Below, piece by piece: positions 26,137 to 34,072 of a stretch of 64,000 nucleotides of DNA (positions are counted from its first letter, which is position 1; every line of letters starts with the position of its first letter). Under the pieces are notes generated by a model. That model ran no database searches. It had not been told where the DNA came from and saw nothing but the letters and a program-made list of their open reading frames with translations. Source of the DNA: Streptomyces uncialis (GTDB lineage Bacteria; Actinomycetota; Actinomycetes; Streptomycetales; Streptomycetaceae); NCBI RefSeq assembly GCF_036250755.1, contig NZ_CP109583.1:8426001-8490000 (forward strand), given 5' to 3'. The position numbers were made by a program, and so were the translations under genes.

Positions 26137-27576
26137 TCAGTCGGTGGTGAATTTCTGGAACATGTCCTCGGGGATGATCGGCTGGTGGTAGACGCACGTA
26201 CCCGACAGCACGACGGAACCGTGCAGCCGTGAGGTGGGGATGAGCAGCTTGTCGCCCTCGGACAGCGCGATCCGGTGGGTGACGTTGTGCCAGAAGTGCA
26301 TCTGACCGCTCTCCACCATCACGAGCCGGTGGTCGTCGTGCACATGGGTCGTCGAGGTCTCCTCATGGCTCTCCACGAACGTGTCGAGGTCGACCTCGAT
26401 GTGCTCCGTGGTGAGATGGTCCTGGATGCGCTCGGCGTACGTCTTGAAGTCGTCCACGCGGTCCGCCCAGGCGAGCTGCGCCGTCAGATCGGCGTCCCAG
26501 GCACGGGCGTAGCGGACGGCGTCGGTGAACCCCTCGTGGAACGCGACGACGAAGGACTCGCCGAACAGTTCCGGCAGCGGGCCCAGCAGCCGGTCCACCA
26601 GGTCGTCCGGCTCCAGGGCCGTACCCGCGGCGGGCGGGCGGGGGTACGGGACAGCGTGGCCCAGGGTGTCGCGCAGCGTCGCGGCCAGCGGGGCCGCGGT
26701 CGTCTCCCGCTCGATCAGGAACTGCGCGAGGGCGCCCAGCAGCCGGCCCGGCCTGCCGCCGTCGAGCCCCAGCCCCAGCAGATGGTTGCCCCGCGCCAGC
26801 GAGGAGCCCAGCAGGAACTGCCAGTGCGCGGTGGCGGACGGGCTCAGCCCCGCCCCGGTCCACAGCGCCCGGTAGTCGTCGGCGGCCTCGGTCCAGCGCT
26901 GCCACACCGACAGCAGGAAGGGGCGCAGCCCCGGATGCGCCGCCCCGGTCTCGGCCAGGGCGCCCCGCGCCACCGCGGTGTACGCGGCGGGCAGGAAGGC
27001 GCCCAGCTGCAACAGGAGATAGACGCCCGCGCCGTGTGCGTCCTTGACGCTCGTGGCGGTGGCGAACGCCGTCGGCGGCTCGTCGCGCAGCCCGTCGCGG
27101 TACGCCCGCACCCCGGCCTTGACGGCGTCCACCGTGGGCGCGGCGAGCGGCTCCCGGCCCTCCTCCAGGAAGCCGAAGAGATGGTGTTCGAGCACGGGCC
27201 GGGCGAGCGCCGCGAGCAGCCGGGTGTCCGGCGCGTGGAAGACCGCCCCGTCCGCCCGCGCGGCCGCGTTCCCGTCGGGAGGCAGCAGACCGTGTTCCGC
27301 GTCGTACGCGTTGCGCAGCATCCGGTGCCCCAGCAGCCCGCTGAGCAGCTGTTGCTCATCGGCCGGGAGCACCTTGGAGTAGTCCAGCCAGCCGAGGTCG
27401 TCCGGCCGGACCGGGCGGCGGTACGGGTTGTCCGGGGTCGTCAGTTCCTCGGCGGTCGCGGCCCGGAAGGGGGCAGCGGCCGCGTACGCCTTGAGGATCG
27501 CGTTCGGGTCGCCGTTCAGTTCCGCGAGCGACCGGGCGACGGTACGGGGCGCGGGCGTGTCGTTCTTTTCGGGCAT
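26137..27576 (-). CDS. Large cupin-domain protein, candidate graminine (GrbD-type) enzyme
   Basis: A 479-residue protein and the first gene of the biosynthetic operon. The first about 380 residues are mainly helical with no motif I can name. The C-terminal about 85 residues are a cupin barrel: HVH (411, 413), GDKLLIPTSRLHG with His452, and a closing CVYHQPI. HxH plus a later His, 39 residues on, is the metal-site pattern I recall for the cupin of SznF, the N-nitrosating enzyme of streptozotocin, which also has a helical oxygenase domain before its cupin. However, the HxxxDxxH diiron signature of SznF-type helical domains is not visible here. Position next to the YqcI/YcgG gene suggests the two act together on arginine or ornithine. 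The start has AAAGGTACAGCC upstream. Confidence 0.7.
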   Translation of the reverse strand: MPEKNDTPAPRTVARSLAELNGDPNAILKAYAAAAPFRAATAEELTTPDNPYRRPVRPDDLGWLDYSKVLPADEQQLLSGLLGHRMLRNAYDAEHGLLPPDGNAAARADGAVFHAPDTRLLAALARPVLEHHLFGFLEEGREPLAAPTVDAVKAGVRAYRDGLRDEPPTAFATATSVKDAHGAGVYLLLQLGAFLPAAYTAVARGALAETGAAHPGLRPFLLSVWQRWTEAADDYRALWTGAGLSPSATAHWQFLLGSSLARGNHLLGLGLDGGRPGRLLGALAQFLIERETTAAPLAATLRDTLGHAVPYPRPPAAGTALEPDDLVDRLLGPLPELFGESFVVAFHEGFTDAVRYARAWDADLTAQLAWADRVDDFKTYAERIQDHLTTEHIEVDLDTFVESHEETSTTHVHDDHRLVMVESGQMHFWHNVTHRIALSEGDKLLIPTSRLHGSVVLSGTCVYHQPIIPEDMFQKFTTD

Positions 27577-27920
27577 GGCTGTACCTTTCGCCGGCGTTCG
27601 GTCAGGGCTCTGGGCTGGAAGCAGCGTCGAAGGACGGCACGAAGCGCGCCGGGCCATGGGTGGGAGCCAGGCGGACGCGCGGGGGAGAGGGCGGACGGTG
27701 ACGGGAGAACGACGACGTCGCACCTAGGGAAATCGCCGGTCGAACGGCCCCGAAGGAGGCGGCCGGAAACGCCTGACCGTCACACCTGCCGTGCACGGTG
27801 TGCCACCGGCCCGCGGCTTTCGGGGAAAGCGTGTGGACCCGGGCAATTCATGGCGTGCTGAGTTCGGCCACGGATTCCCGCACGGTCTTCCATACCGCGC
27901 TGAACCCGATAGCGGACGCC

Positions 27921-27950
27921 AGCCTAGGCGCAGGTCGCCTTTTCACGCAA
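27921..27950 (-). promoter_or_regulatory. Candidate promoter of the biosynthetic operon
   Basis: On the minus strand TTGCGT (27950-27945) and TAGGCT (27926-27921) are 18 bases apart. The -10 lies in CGCCTAGGCTGGCG, a weak iron-box-like sequence (about 10 of 19 consensus positions). A start here would give a leader of about 340 bases before the cupin gene at 27576. The stretch 27577-28045 holds no convincing gene. Confidence 0.35.
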
Positions 27951-28045
27951 GACCGCATTTCCGTGCCCCGTACGCGATTTGACGGAAGCGGGATCCGGCA
28001 CCCGGCGCGCGAAGCCGGATCGGACGGCCGGCGCGCGGAACCGGA

Positions 28046-28771
28046 TCAGACAGCCGGTGCCGAGGCGGGGGCGGAGGCGGCAATTCCGTCGAGGAGCACC
28101 TCGATTTTGCGGCCGAACCAGTCCGCCGACGATCCGTTGAGGATGCGGGTGAATGCCGCCTCGATCGACGGATCGGTCACTTCCCGAATGTCGTCGAGCA
28201 TCGCGCGGCGCAGTTCCGCCACCCCTTCGGGGTCGGTCGCGGGCCGGCCGGTCCGCTGCCCCGTGAGGAAGTGGAGCAGCACCTGTTCGTTGACGAGGTC
28301 CTGGGCCAGGGCCGCGGCCTCGGGGTCGAAGCCGAGGTCGACCAGGACCGCCGTGGTCCGCGCGCCCTGCCGGGCGAACTCCCGGACCCCCACCCGCAGC
28401 GCGGCGATATGCGTCGCCAGCCCCGGGTGCTCCTCGAACAGCCGGAAGGCGGCCCGTGCCACGGCCCGCAGATACGGCCGCCAGCCGGCGCAGGGCGACG
28501 GCCAGTCGGCCCCGGCGACCACCTGGTCCGCGGCGGCGGCGATCAGCTCCTCCTTGTTGGAGAAGTACCGGTACAGGGTGGAGTGCTTCACCCCGAGGCG
28601 CCGCGCGACGGCGCTCACGCTCAGCTCGTCGAAGCCGACCTCGACGGCGGCGTCCACGATGGAACGCCGGCCGACCTGGGACGGGCGTCCGAGCTTGGGC
28701 ACCCTCAGCCGGGCGTTCAGCTCCGGGCGCCGGTGCGGGGGATCAGGGGGCGTGTCAGCCATGCCCCCCAT
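28046..28771 (-). CDS. TetR-family regulator flanking the biosynthetic operon
   Basis: A 241-residue TetR/AcrR regulator with the HTH in LSVSAVARRLGVKHSTLYRYFSNKEELIAAA (about residues 55-85). The ligand domain shares features with the TetR at 9562-10587, notably the HPGLA segment and the closing WFGRKIEVLLDGIA, so the two are paralogues or members of one subfamily. ATG at 28771 has GGGG four bases upstream; a second ATG three codons later is equally possible. The gene is co-directional with the biosynthetic operon and separated from it by 469 bases. It probably represses siderophore genes in response to a pathway ligand; target sites were not identified. Confidence 0.85.
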   Translation of the reverse strand: MGGMADTPPDPPHRRPELNARLRVPKLGRPSQVGRRSIVDAAVEVGFDELSVSAVARRLGVKHSTLYRYFSNKEELIAAAADQVVAGADWPSPCAGWRPYLRAVARAAFRLFEEHPGLATHIAALRVGVREFARQGARTTAVLVDLGFDPEAAALAQDLVNEQVLLHFLTGQRTGRPATDPEGVAELRRAMLDDIREVTDPSIEAAFTRILNGSSADWFGRKIEVLLDGIAASAPASAPAV

Positions 28772-28906
28772 TGTCCCCGACCGCGGGGCGGTGCCCAGGG
28801 CCCGCCCCCGGGAGCGCCCGGGGCCCGCCTTCGGGGGGCGCTCGCAGGGGCGCGCGACTCACGGAGGAGCCGGTCCGGGGGCCTCCGGGCACTTAATGAC
28901 AGCGAG

Positions 28907-28935
28907 TTGAAAAGAGGTTAGGCTTACCATACTAT
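28907..28935 (+). promoter_or_regulatory. Iron-box promoter with no clear downstream gene
   Basis: TTGAAA (28907-28912), a 17-base spacer and TACTAT (28930-28935) make a near-consensus promoter. Its spacer is filled by the iron box AGAGGTTAGGCTTACCATA (28913-28931), matching 14 of 19 positions of the DmdR1 consensus. It points to the plus strand, where the next about 740 bases (to the terminator at 29675) contain no convincing gene; only a 60-codon GTG ORF at 28949-29131 is in range. The box could also repress leftward transcription of the TetR gene at 28771. Confidence 0.7.
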
Positions 28936-29674
28936 TCCGGCGTCGAGGGTGGTCACACCTGCCGTGACGGCCCTTCGACGCGACGCGGCCCACGCGACGG
29001 CGCACTTCCAGCGCCGGTACGACCGCGCGGCCGACCTGGAAGGGGCCGTCGCGCGCAGACCAGCCGTTCGCCCGGAGTTCCGGTACCTCCCCAGGATCAG
29101 CGCCCCGCCCCGGCGGCGGTCCCGCCCATGACCGCCCGCCGGTCGCGCCCCGTTCGTCGCCGTCCCCCGCGCCCCAACCCTCCGCGGACGGATCGCGACA
29201 GCGCTTCACCCTTCCGGCACGGCCCGCCGGAAGACCCGTACCCGGCTCCGCCGACGGCGCCGGGCAGTACGCGCGCAGTCGTCGGCGACGGCCGACGGCC
29301 GCGGAGATGTCTCCTCGGCATGTCCGGTCCTCGCGCGGTACGTCCCGACGGGCGCGGTCCGTCAGAGGTGCGTCCGCTCTGTGCGCGCGACGCTCACCCG
29401 GCCGTGCGCTGCCTCGGTCCGCGTGCCGTACCTGTACCCGGGGTGCTGCTGTGTGCCTGACGCCTGGTCGGTGGTCCGGGTGTTGTGCGTGCCGGGGCCG
29501 GTACCCGGGGCGGGCGGCTCGTGATCCGTGCGGGGTCGTGGCGCCCTCACCTCGGGGCCCGGACAGCGAACAGGACCCGGTTCCGGTGCTGGGGGAACCA
29601 GGTCCTGTCCATCGATCGCCGTGTCACCGGGGCCATACGGCATGCGTGTGGTCCGGGCCCACGGCTGTCATGGG

Positions 29675-29703
29675 CCCGTGTGCGGGGTCGTCCCGCACAC
29701 GGG
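29675..29703. terminator. Hairpin terminator after the siderophore-binding lipoprotein
   Basis: CCCGTGTGCGGG (29675-29686) pairs perfectly with CCCGCACACGGG (29692-29703) around GTCGT. It lies about 70 bases past the stop of the lipoprotein gene. A second smaller hairpin, CGGGCCCA/TGGGCCCG, overlaps it on the left. Confidence 0.75.
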
Positions 29704-29770
29704 GTCGGTCCGCGTACGGGTCAGGGCCGTGCCGTGCCCCCGGGTGCGCGTACGTGTGCCGCGGTGCGGG

Positions 29771-30799
29771 TCACTTGGCCGCCTTCGCCAGCGCGGGGTC
29801 CAGCTCCTTCAGCAGCCAGGGGATGCCGAGGATCGACGGATTGCGCAGCAGGGTGATGGTCTCGCTGTTCACCGCCTGGTAGGTGCCGGACTTCTTCACC
29901 TCGGTGAACGCGGGGTTGGCCTCCAGGGCCTTGCGCACCTGCGGGGAGTTGAAGCCGATCACCACCAGATCGGCCGACAGCTTCTCGGCCTGCTCCGGGC
30001 TCAGGATGCCCGGCTGCACCTTGGTCGCGGTCTTCTCGGTGCCCGCGAGCGACGGTGTCACCTTGGGGCCGAGCGCTTCGAGGAACTTCACGGCGAAGTC
30101 CTTCGGGGAGGCCAGGGTGGCGATCTGGGTCGGGGAGTACCCGAACGAGGCCGAGAACGTCTTGCCCTTGAGTCCGGAATGCCTGGTCGCGGAGGCCGAG
30201 ATCGCGGCCTCCGCCACACCGATCTGCCGCTCGGCGTCCTCGCTCCTGCCGAGGGCGGAACCGATCTGCTTCTCCCGGGTCTGCCAGCTGTCCTCGGCGG
30301 CGGACTTCTGCGGGGCCACCGTCGGGGCGATCTTGCTCAACTGCGTGTAGTGGTCGCCGATCGCGTAGTCCCCGGTCGCCAGGATCAGATCGGGGTCCAG
30401 CGCCGCGACCTTCTCGTAGGAGACGTCCGGGGTCGTGCTGAACAACTCGGTCGCGGCCGGGTCGAGTTCGTCCGTCAGCCAGGGGCTGATGCCCTTGGGG
30501 GCGAACGGGTCCTTGCCCGCGCCGACCGGGGTCACGCCCAGGGAGAGCGCGGCGTCCAGGTCCATCGTGGTGAGCGCCACGACACGCTTGGGGGCGGAGG
30601 AGACCTCGGTGGTGCCCCGGGAGTGCTTCACCTGGACCGGGAAGGCGTCGCCGCCGTCCGCCCCGGCGGACGCCTTCGCCGTCGACTTCGTCTCGCCGTC
30701 GCCGCTGTCGTCCGACGCACCGCAGGCCGTCGCCGTCGTGCACAGCAGTCCGACGGTCAGTAAGGCCGCCGCCGTTCTGGTGCCGTTCGCGCGCCTCAT
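29771..30799 (-). CDS. FepB/FhuD-type siderophore-binding lipoprotein
   Basis: A 342-residue periplasmic-type binding protein for a ferric siderophore. It is anchored outside the membrane by a lipid: the N-terminus RRANGTRTAAALLTVGLL runs into a lipobox ending TATAC with Cys about 26. The body shows the class III binding-protein pattern: PKRVVALTTMDLDAALSLGV, then DPDLILATGDYAIG, and a C-terminal lobe ending PWLLKELDPALAKAAK. The ATG at 30799 is chosen because GGGGAGAACGAC precedes it and the signal peptide starts there; the upstream in-frame extension is not signal-like. An iron box lies 102 bases upstream. It is transcribed separately from the two permeases behind it, and is the likely receptor for the locus siderophore. 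Confidence 0.92.
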   Translation of the reverse strand: MRRANGTRTAAALLTVGLLCTTATACGASDDSGDGETKSTAKASAGADGGDAFPVQVKHSRGTTEVSSAPKRVVALTTMDLDAALSLGVTPVGAGKDPFAPKGISPWLTDELDPAATELFSTTPDVSYEKVAALDPDLILATGDYAIGDHYTQLSKIAPTVAPQKSAAEDSWQTREKQIGSALGRSEDAERQIGVAEAAISASATRHSGLKGKTFSASFGYSPTQIATLASPKDFAVKFLEALGPKVTPSLAGTEKTATKVQPGILSPEQAEKLSADLVVIGFNSPQVRKALEANPAFTEVKKSGTYQAVNSETITLLRNPSILGIPWLLKELDPALAKAAK

Positions 30800-30900
30800 G
30801 TCGTTCTCCCCATCCCCGTGCCCACAGCCCCGGATCGTCGTGACACGGCCGCCCTCGCACTGCGGGCCGCCGGGGGCGACTTTACGACAGGCAGTCATTA

Positions 30901-30919
30901 ATAGGCAAGGCTTACCTAA
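30901..30919. promoter_or_regulatory. Iron box at the siderophore-binding lipoprotein promoter
   Basis: ATAGGCAAGGCTTACCTAA matches the DmdR1/IdeR consensus TTAGGTTAGGCTCACCTAA at 15 of 19 positions, the best in the window. On the minus strand TTGACG lies just upstream and the box sits between it and the presumed -10, so bound repressor would block the promoter of the lipoprotein gene. Confidence 0.82.
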
Positions 30920-30953
30920 TATCCGTCAAGTGGTCTACCGCGCAGGGGGGATG

Positions 30954-32033
30954 TCAGTCACGCGGTCCACCGCGCCGGGTCAGCAGCCAGGCCAGATACG
31001 CCCCGCCGAAAAGACCCGTCGCGATACCGGCCGGCACCTCGACCGACGGCAGCGCCCATTGCGTCGCCACATCCGCGCCCGTCAGCAGGAGCGCGCCTGT
31101 CAGCGCGGACGTGGCGATCCCGGGGCCGGGCGCGCGGGTCAGCCTGCGGGCGATCTGCGGAGCGACGAGCGCGACGAACGTGATGGGGCCCGCCGCCGCC
31201 GTCGAGGCGCCGATCAGGGCCACCCCGGTCACGATGGCGATGACCCGGGTCGGCCGCGGCGGGGTGCCGAGCGCCTCGGCCGTGTCGTCGCCGAGGCTCA
31301 GCAGCCCCAGCCCCCGGCTCTGCGCCACCGCGAGCGGCAGCAGCGCCGCCAGCACGACCGCCAGCGGGGCCACCTGGTCCCACGTACGGCCGTTGAGCGT
31401 GCCCGTCAGCCACAGCTGCGCCACCTCGGCCTCCTGGACACGGGAGCGGCTGAGCAGCCACGCGTTGACCGCCGTCGCCATCGCCGCGATCCCGATGCCG
31501 ACGATGATCAGCCGCTGGCTGTGCAGCCCGTCGCGCCAGGTGATGAGCAGCACCACCGCCGCCGTCACGGCCCCGCCCGCCACCGCGGCGACGGAGGTCC
31601 CGAGGGCGCTCGTGTGCCACATCAGGAGGGCGATCAGCGCCCCGGTCGCCGCGCCGCTGCCGAAGCCGATGACGTCCGGGCTGCCGAGCGGGTTGCGGGT
31701 CACGGACTGGAACAGCGCGCCCGAGGCCCCGAGAGCCGTGCCCACCAGGAGCCCCGCCACGGCACGCGGCAGCCGGAACTCCACCACGATGAACCGGGCC
31801 CCGGGCTCGCCGCCGCCCGCGAGCACCCGCAGCACCTCGGGCATCGGGAGCCCGAAGTCCCCGGTGACGCACGCCAGGACGAAGACCACGGCCGTCACCA
31901 CGAGCAGGGCGGCGCCCACGACCAGGACGCGTGGCCGGACCCGTACCGAGAACCGGCGGGTCCGCAGGGTCCGGGTCCGCAGGGGGCGTTGCTTCGGAGT
32001 GCGGGTGCGCGTACGCGAGGCGGTGGCGGTCAT
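30954..32033 (-). CDS. FecCD-type ferric siderophore permease (second subunit)
   Basis: A 359-residue permease of the FecCD/BtuC family, with about nine or ten transmembrane helices. An Arg/Thr-rich N-terminal tail precedes the first helix. Family marks are RLPRAVAGLLVGTALGASGALFQ, then TRNPLGSPDVIGFGSGAA, and the C-terminal GPITFVALVAPQIARRL, which contacts the ATPase. The ATG at 32033 overlaps the stop of the other permease (ATGA), so the two form a heterodimer. No FecE/FepC-type ATPase gene follows; the next element downstream is the lipoprotein promoter. The complex must borrow an ATPase from elsewhere in the genome. Confidence 0.92.
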   Translation of the reverse strand: MTATASRTRTRTPKQRPLRTRTLRTRRFSVRVRPRVLVVGAALLVVTAVVFVLACVTGDFGLPMPEVLRVLAGGGEPGARFIVVEFRLPRAVAGLLVGTALGASGALFQSVTRNPLGSPDVIGFGSGAATGALIALLMWHTSALGTSVAAVAGGAVTAAVVLLITWRDGLHSQRLIIVGIGIAAMATAVNAWLLSRSRVQEAEVAQLWLTGTLNGRTWDQVAPLAVVLAALLPLAVAQSRGLGLLSLGDDTAEALGTPPRPTRVIAIVTGVALIGASTAAAGPITFVALVAPQIARRLTRAPGPGIATSALTGALLLTGADVATQWALPSVEVPAGIATGLFGGAYLAWLLTRRGGPRD

Positions 32034-33091
32034 CGCCCGGACCTCCGGTTCCGTCGGGACAGCACGATCAGCGCGGGCGCCCCGAGGAACGCCGTCACCA
32101 CCGCGACCTCCAGTTCGCCCGGCCGGGTCAGCACCCGGCCCAGCACGTCCGCGGCCAGCAGCAGCACCGCTCCCAGCACCGCCGAGTACGCCAGGATCCA
32201 GCGGTGGTCCTGGCCCGACCGCCGCCGGGCCAGATGCGGGACCGCGAGGCCGACGAAGGCGATCGGGCCGACCGCCGCCGTCGCGCCCCCGCACAGCAGG
32301 GTGACCGCCAGCACCCCGGCCACCCGGGTCCGGGCGGGCCGTCCCCCGAGGGAGGTCGCGACATCGTCGCCGAGGGTCAGGGCGTCCAGCGGCCGGGCGA
32401 GCGCCAGGGCGAGCAGCATTCCGGCCAGCAGCAGCGGCAGGACCTGCCACAGGGTGTCCGCCTGCCGCCCGGCGAGCGATCCCACCGTCCAGAACCGGAA
32501 GGCGTCGAACACCTCCGGCCGCATCAGCAGCACCGCCGTCACCAGGGCCGTGAGCGCCGCCGACAGCGCGGCCCCGGCCAGCACCAGCCGGATCGGGGTC
32601 GCGCCGCCCGGCCCCGCCGAGCCGATGAGATGCACCATCACCGACACGAGCCCGGCCCCGGCCAGCGCGAACCACACATACCCGCTGAAGTGCTGGAACC
32701 CCGCGAAGCCGATGGCGAGCACCGCGCCCGCCGAGGCACCGGAGTTGACCCCGAGGATGCCCGGATCGGCCAGCGGGTTGCGGGTCAGTGCCTGCATCAG
32801 CGCCCCGGCGAGACCCAGGGCCGCTCCGGTGGCGAGGCCCAACCCGGTTCGTGGCAAACGCAGTTCACGGACGAGGGCCTGGTCCGGGCTGCTGCCGTCG
32901 TGGTCGACGAGGGCGTCGAGGACCGTCGCCAGGGGGATGTCCTTGGTGCCGATCGCCACGGAGGCGAGGAGGACGACGAAGAGGACGGCGAGCCAGCCGG
33001 CCAGCCCCGACGCCCGCGCGGGTAACCGCCGTCCGGGCGGCCGTGGCGCTGCCTTCGGTGGTCCCGCGACCCGCTCGGTGACCGTGCCCAT
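32030..33091 (-). CDS. FecCD-type ferric siderophore permease (first subunit)
   Basis: A 353-residue FecCD/BtuC permease. Marks include ELRLPRTGLGLATGAALGLAG, TRNPLADPGILGVNSGASAG and VGPIAFVGLAVPHLARR. The ATG at 33091 has GGGAGACGC directly upstream. An iron box lies about 35-50 bases before the start, so this is the first gene of a two-permease operon under iron control. Together with the lipoprotein at 29771 it would form the import system for a ferric siderophore, parallel to the YbtPQ-like pair at 6054-9565. Confidence 0.92.
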   Translation of the reverse strand: MGTVTERVAGPPKAAPRPPGRRLPARASGLAGWLAVLFVVLLASVAIGTKDIPLATVLDALVDHDGSSPDQALVRELRLPRTGLGLATGAALGLAGALMQALTRNPLADPGILGVNSGASAGAVLAIGFAGFQHFSGYVWFALAGAGLVSVMVHLIGSAGPGGATPIRLVLAGAALSAALTALVTAVLLMRPEVFDAFRFWTVGSLAGRQADTLWQVLPLLLAGMLLALALARPLDALTLGDDVATSLGGRPARTRVAGVLAVTLLCGGATAAVGPIAFVGLAVPHLARRRSGQDHRWILAYSAVLGAVLLLAADVLGRVLTRPGELEVAVVTAFLGAPALIVLSRRNRRSGR

Positions 33092-33125
33092 GCGTCTCCC
33101 GCCCTCCCGCCGCCTTCAAGCCAAG

Positions 33126-33144
33126 TAAGGACAGGCTAATCCAA
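33126..33144. promoter_or_regulatory. Iron box upstream of the FecCD permease operon
   Basis: TAAGGACAGGCTAATCCAA matches the DmdR1/IdeR consensus at about 13 of 19 positions and lies 35 bases before the first permease start. This is where a repressor would overlap a leaderless or short-leader promoter. Confidence 0.65.
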
Positions 33145-33348
33145 AAATGACAGGGTGTTGCGTGCCGGTCCCGGGCACTTCGTACGGCCCCTACGCCTCG
33201 GACGTGCCGTCAGGAGCGCGTCGCACAGCGGGAGTTCTACGGCCCCCGACCTCGTAGCGGGTACTGACCTCGGACCGGGTACCGACCGGGACCGGATACC
33301 GACCCGCACCGCGGACCGGTGTGCGTACGGCTCGTACCCGGTCAGTGG

Positions 33349-33783
33349 TCAGTGCCGGTTCCGCCGGAGCCAGTGACCGCGGCGCTGGTACCGGGCGACC
33401 GGGGGAGCGGCGGGCGGTGGGGCGCCGGGGGAGGGGGTACCCGTGTTCTGACCGGGAGCCGGAGGGTGACCGGAAGCGGAGGTGCCGTCCGCGGGCGGGG
33501 ACAGGCCCTCCGGGTCGTAGACCGTCGTCGCGATGGTGTCCACGAGCCGCTCCTCGGAGAAGTCCTCCGAACCGGGCACATGGGGGACGAACCCGACGAG
33601 GACCCCTTCGCTGACGATCTCCGCGTCCAGTCCCGCCGCCCCGTCGACGTCCCAGAGCGCCTCCATGTCCGTGTCGAGGACGACCCGGATTCCGAATTCG
33701 TAGACACCGGCCTCCACGAGATGGGCCATCACCCCCCGCTCACGCAGCGCCGCCACCATCCGGCGGGCACGTTCCGCATCCAT
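33349..33783 (-). CDS. Conserved actinobacterial protein of unknown function
   Basis: A 144-residue protein. The first about 90 residues look like a compact alpha/beta domain (MDAERARRMVAALRERGV, EFGIRVVLDTDMEALWDVDG, GVLVGFVPHV). I know this pattern from unnamed Streptomyces proteins but cannot give it a function. The last about 45 residues are Pro/Gly-rich with a basic end. The ATG at 33783 is preferred to one at 33885 because GAAGGAGGTCC lies upstream and the earlier sequence is Pro/Arg-rich. It is divergent from nothing obvious and separated from the permease promoter by repeat-like GTACCG-rich DNA (33230-33340). Confidence 0.6.
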   Translation of the reverse strand: MDAERARRMVAALRERGVMAHLVEAGVYEFGIRVVLDTDMEALWDVDGAAGLDAEIVSEGVLVGFVPHVPGSEDFSEERLVDTIATTVYDPEGLSPPADGTSASGHPPAPGQNTGTPSPGAPPPAAPPVARYQRRGHWLRRNRH

Positions 33784-34072
33784 ACCGGGTGGACCTCCTT
33801 CGTGCGGGAACCCGGGCCGACGCGGGGAGCGGGTCCCTGGGCCTGTCCGGGGGCGCGTCAGCGCTTCGTACGGGCGATCACTCACACCGCCGGACGGCCG
33901 ACCGCCCGACCACGGTCACCCGCACCGGGCGAACCGCACGAACCGGGCCGCCTTGTCTTGTCGTCCACCGGATTCCGGCACCCGCCGGAAACGTCCGCCG
34001 GCCGCCTCGGATCCACCGTACTCCGGCTCGCCCCGGACGGCGCGCGGCGCGCGACCGGGCGCCGCCACCGGC

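Noticed and set aside
26137..27576. Calling the cupin protein an SznF homologue outright
   Set aside because: Only the cupin His pattern fits. The HxxxDxxH diiron motif of the SznF central domain is not visible, so the claim is kept as a hypothesis.
28949..29131. A 60-codon ORF just behind the strong iron-box promoter
   Set aside because: Its Arg/Ala-rich sequence resembles translated non-coding GC-rich DNA, and no good ribosome site or family match was seen. It is mentioned only as a possible target of the promoter.
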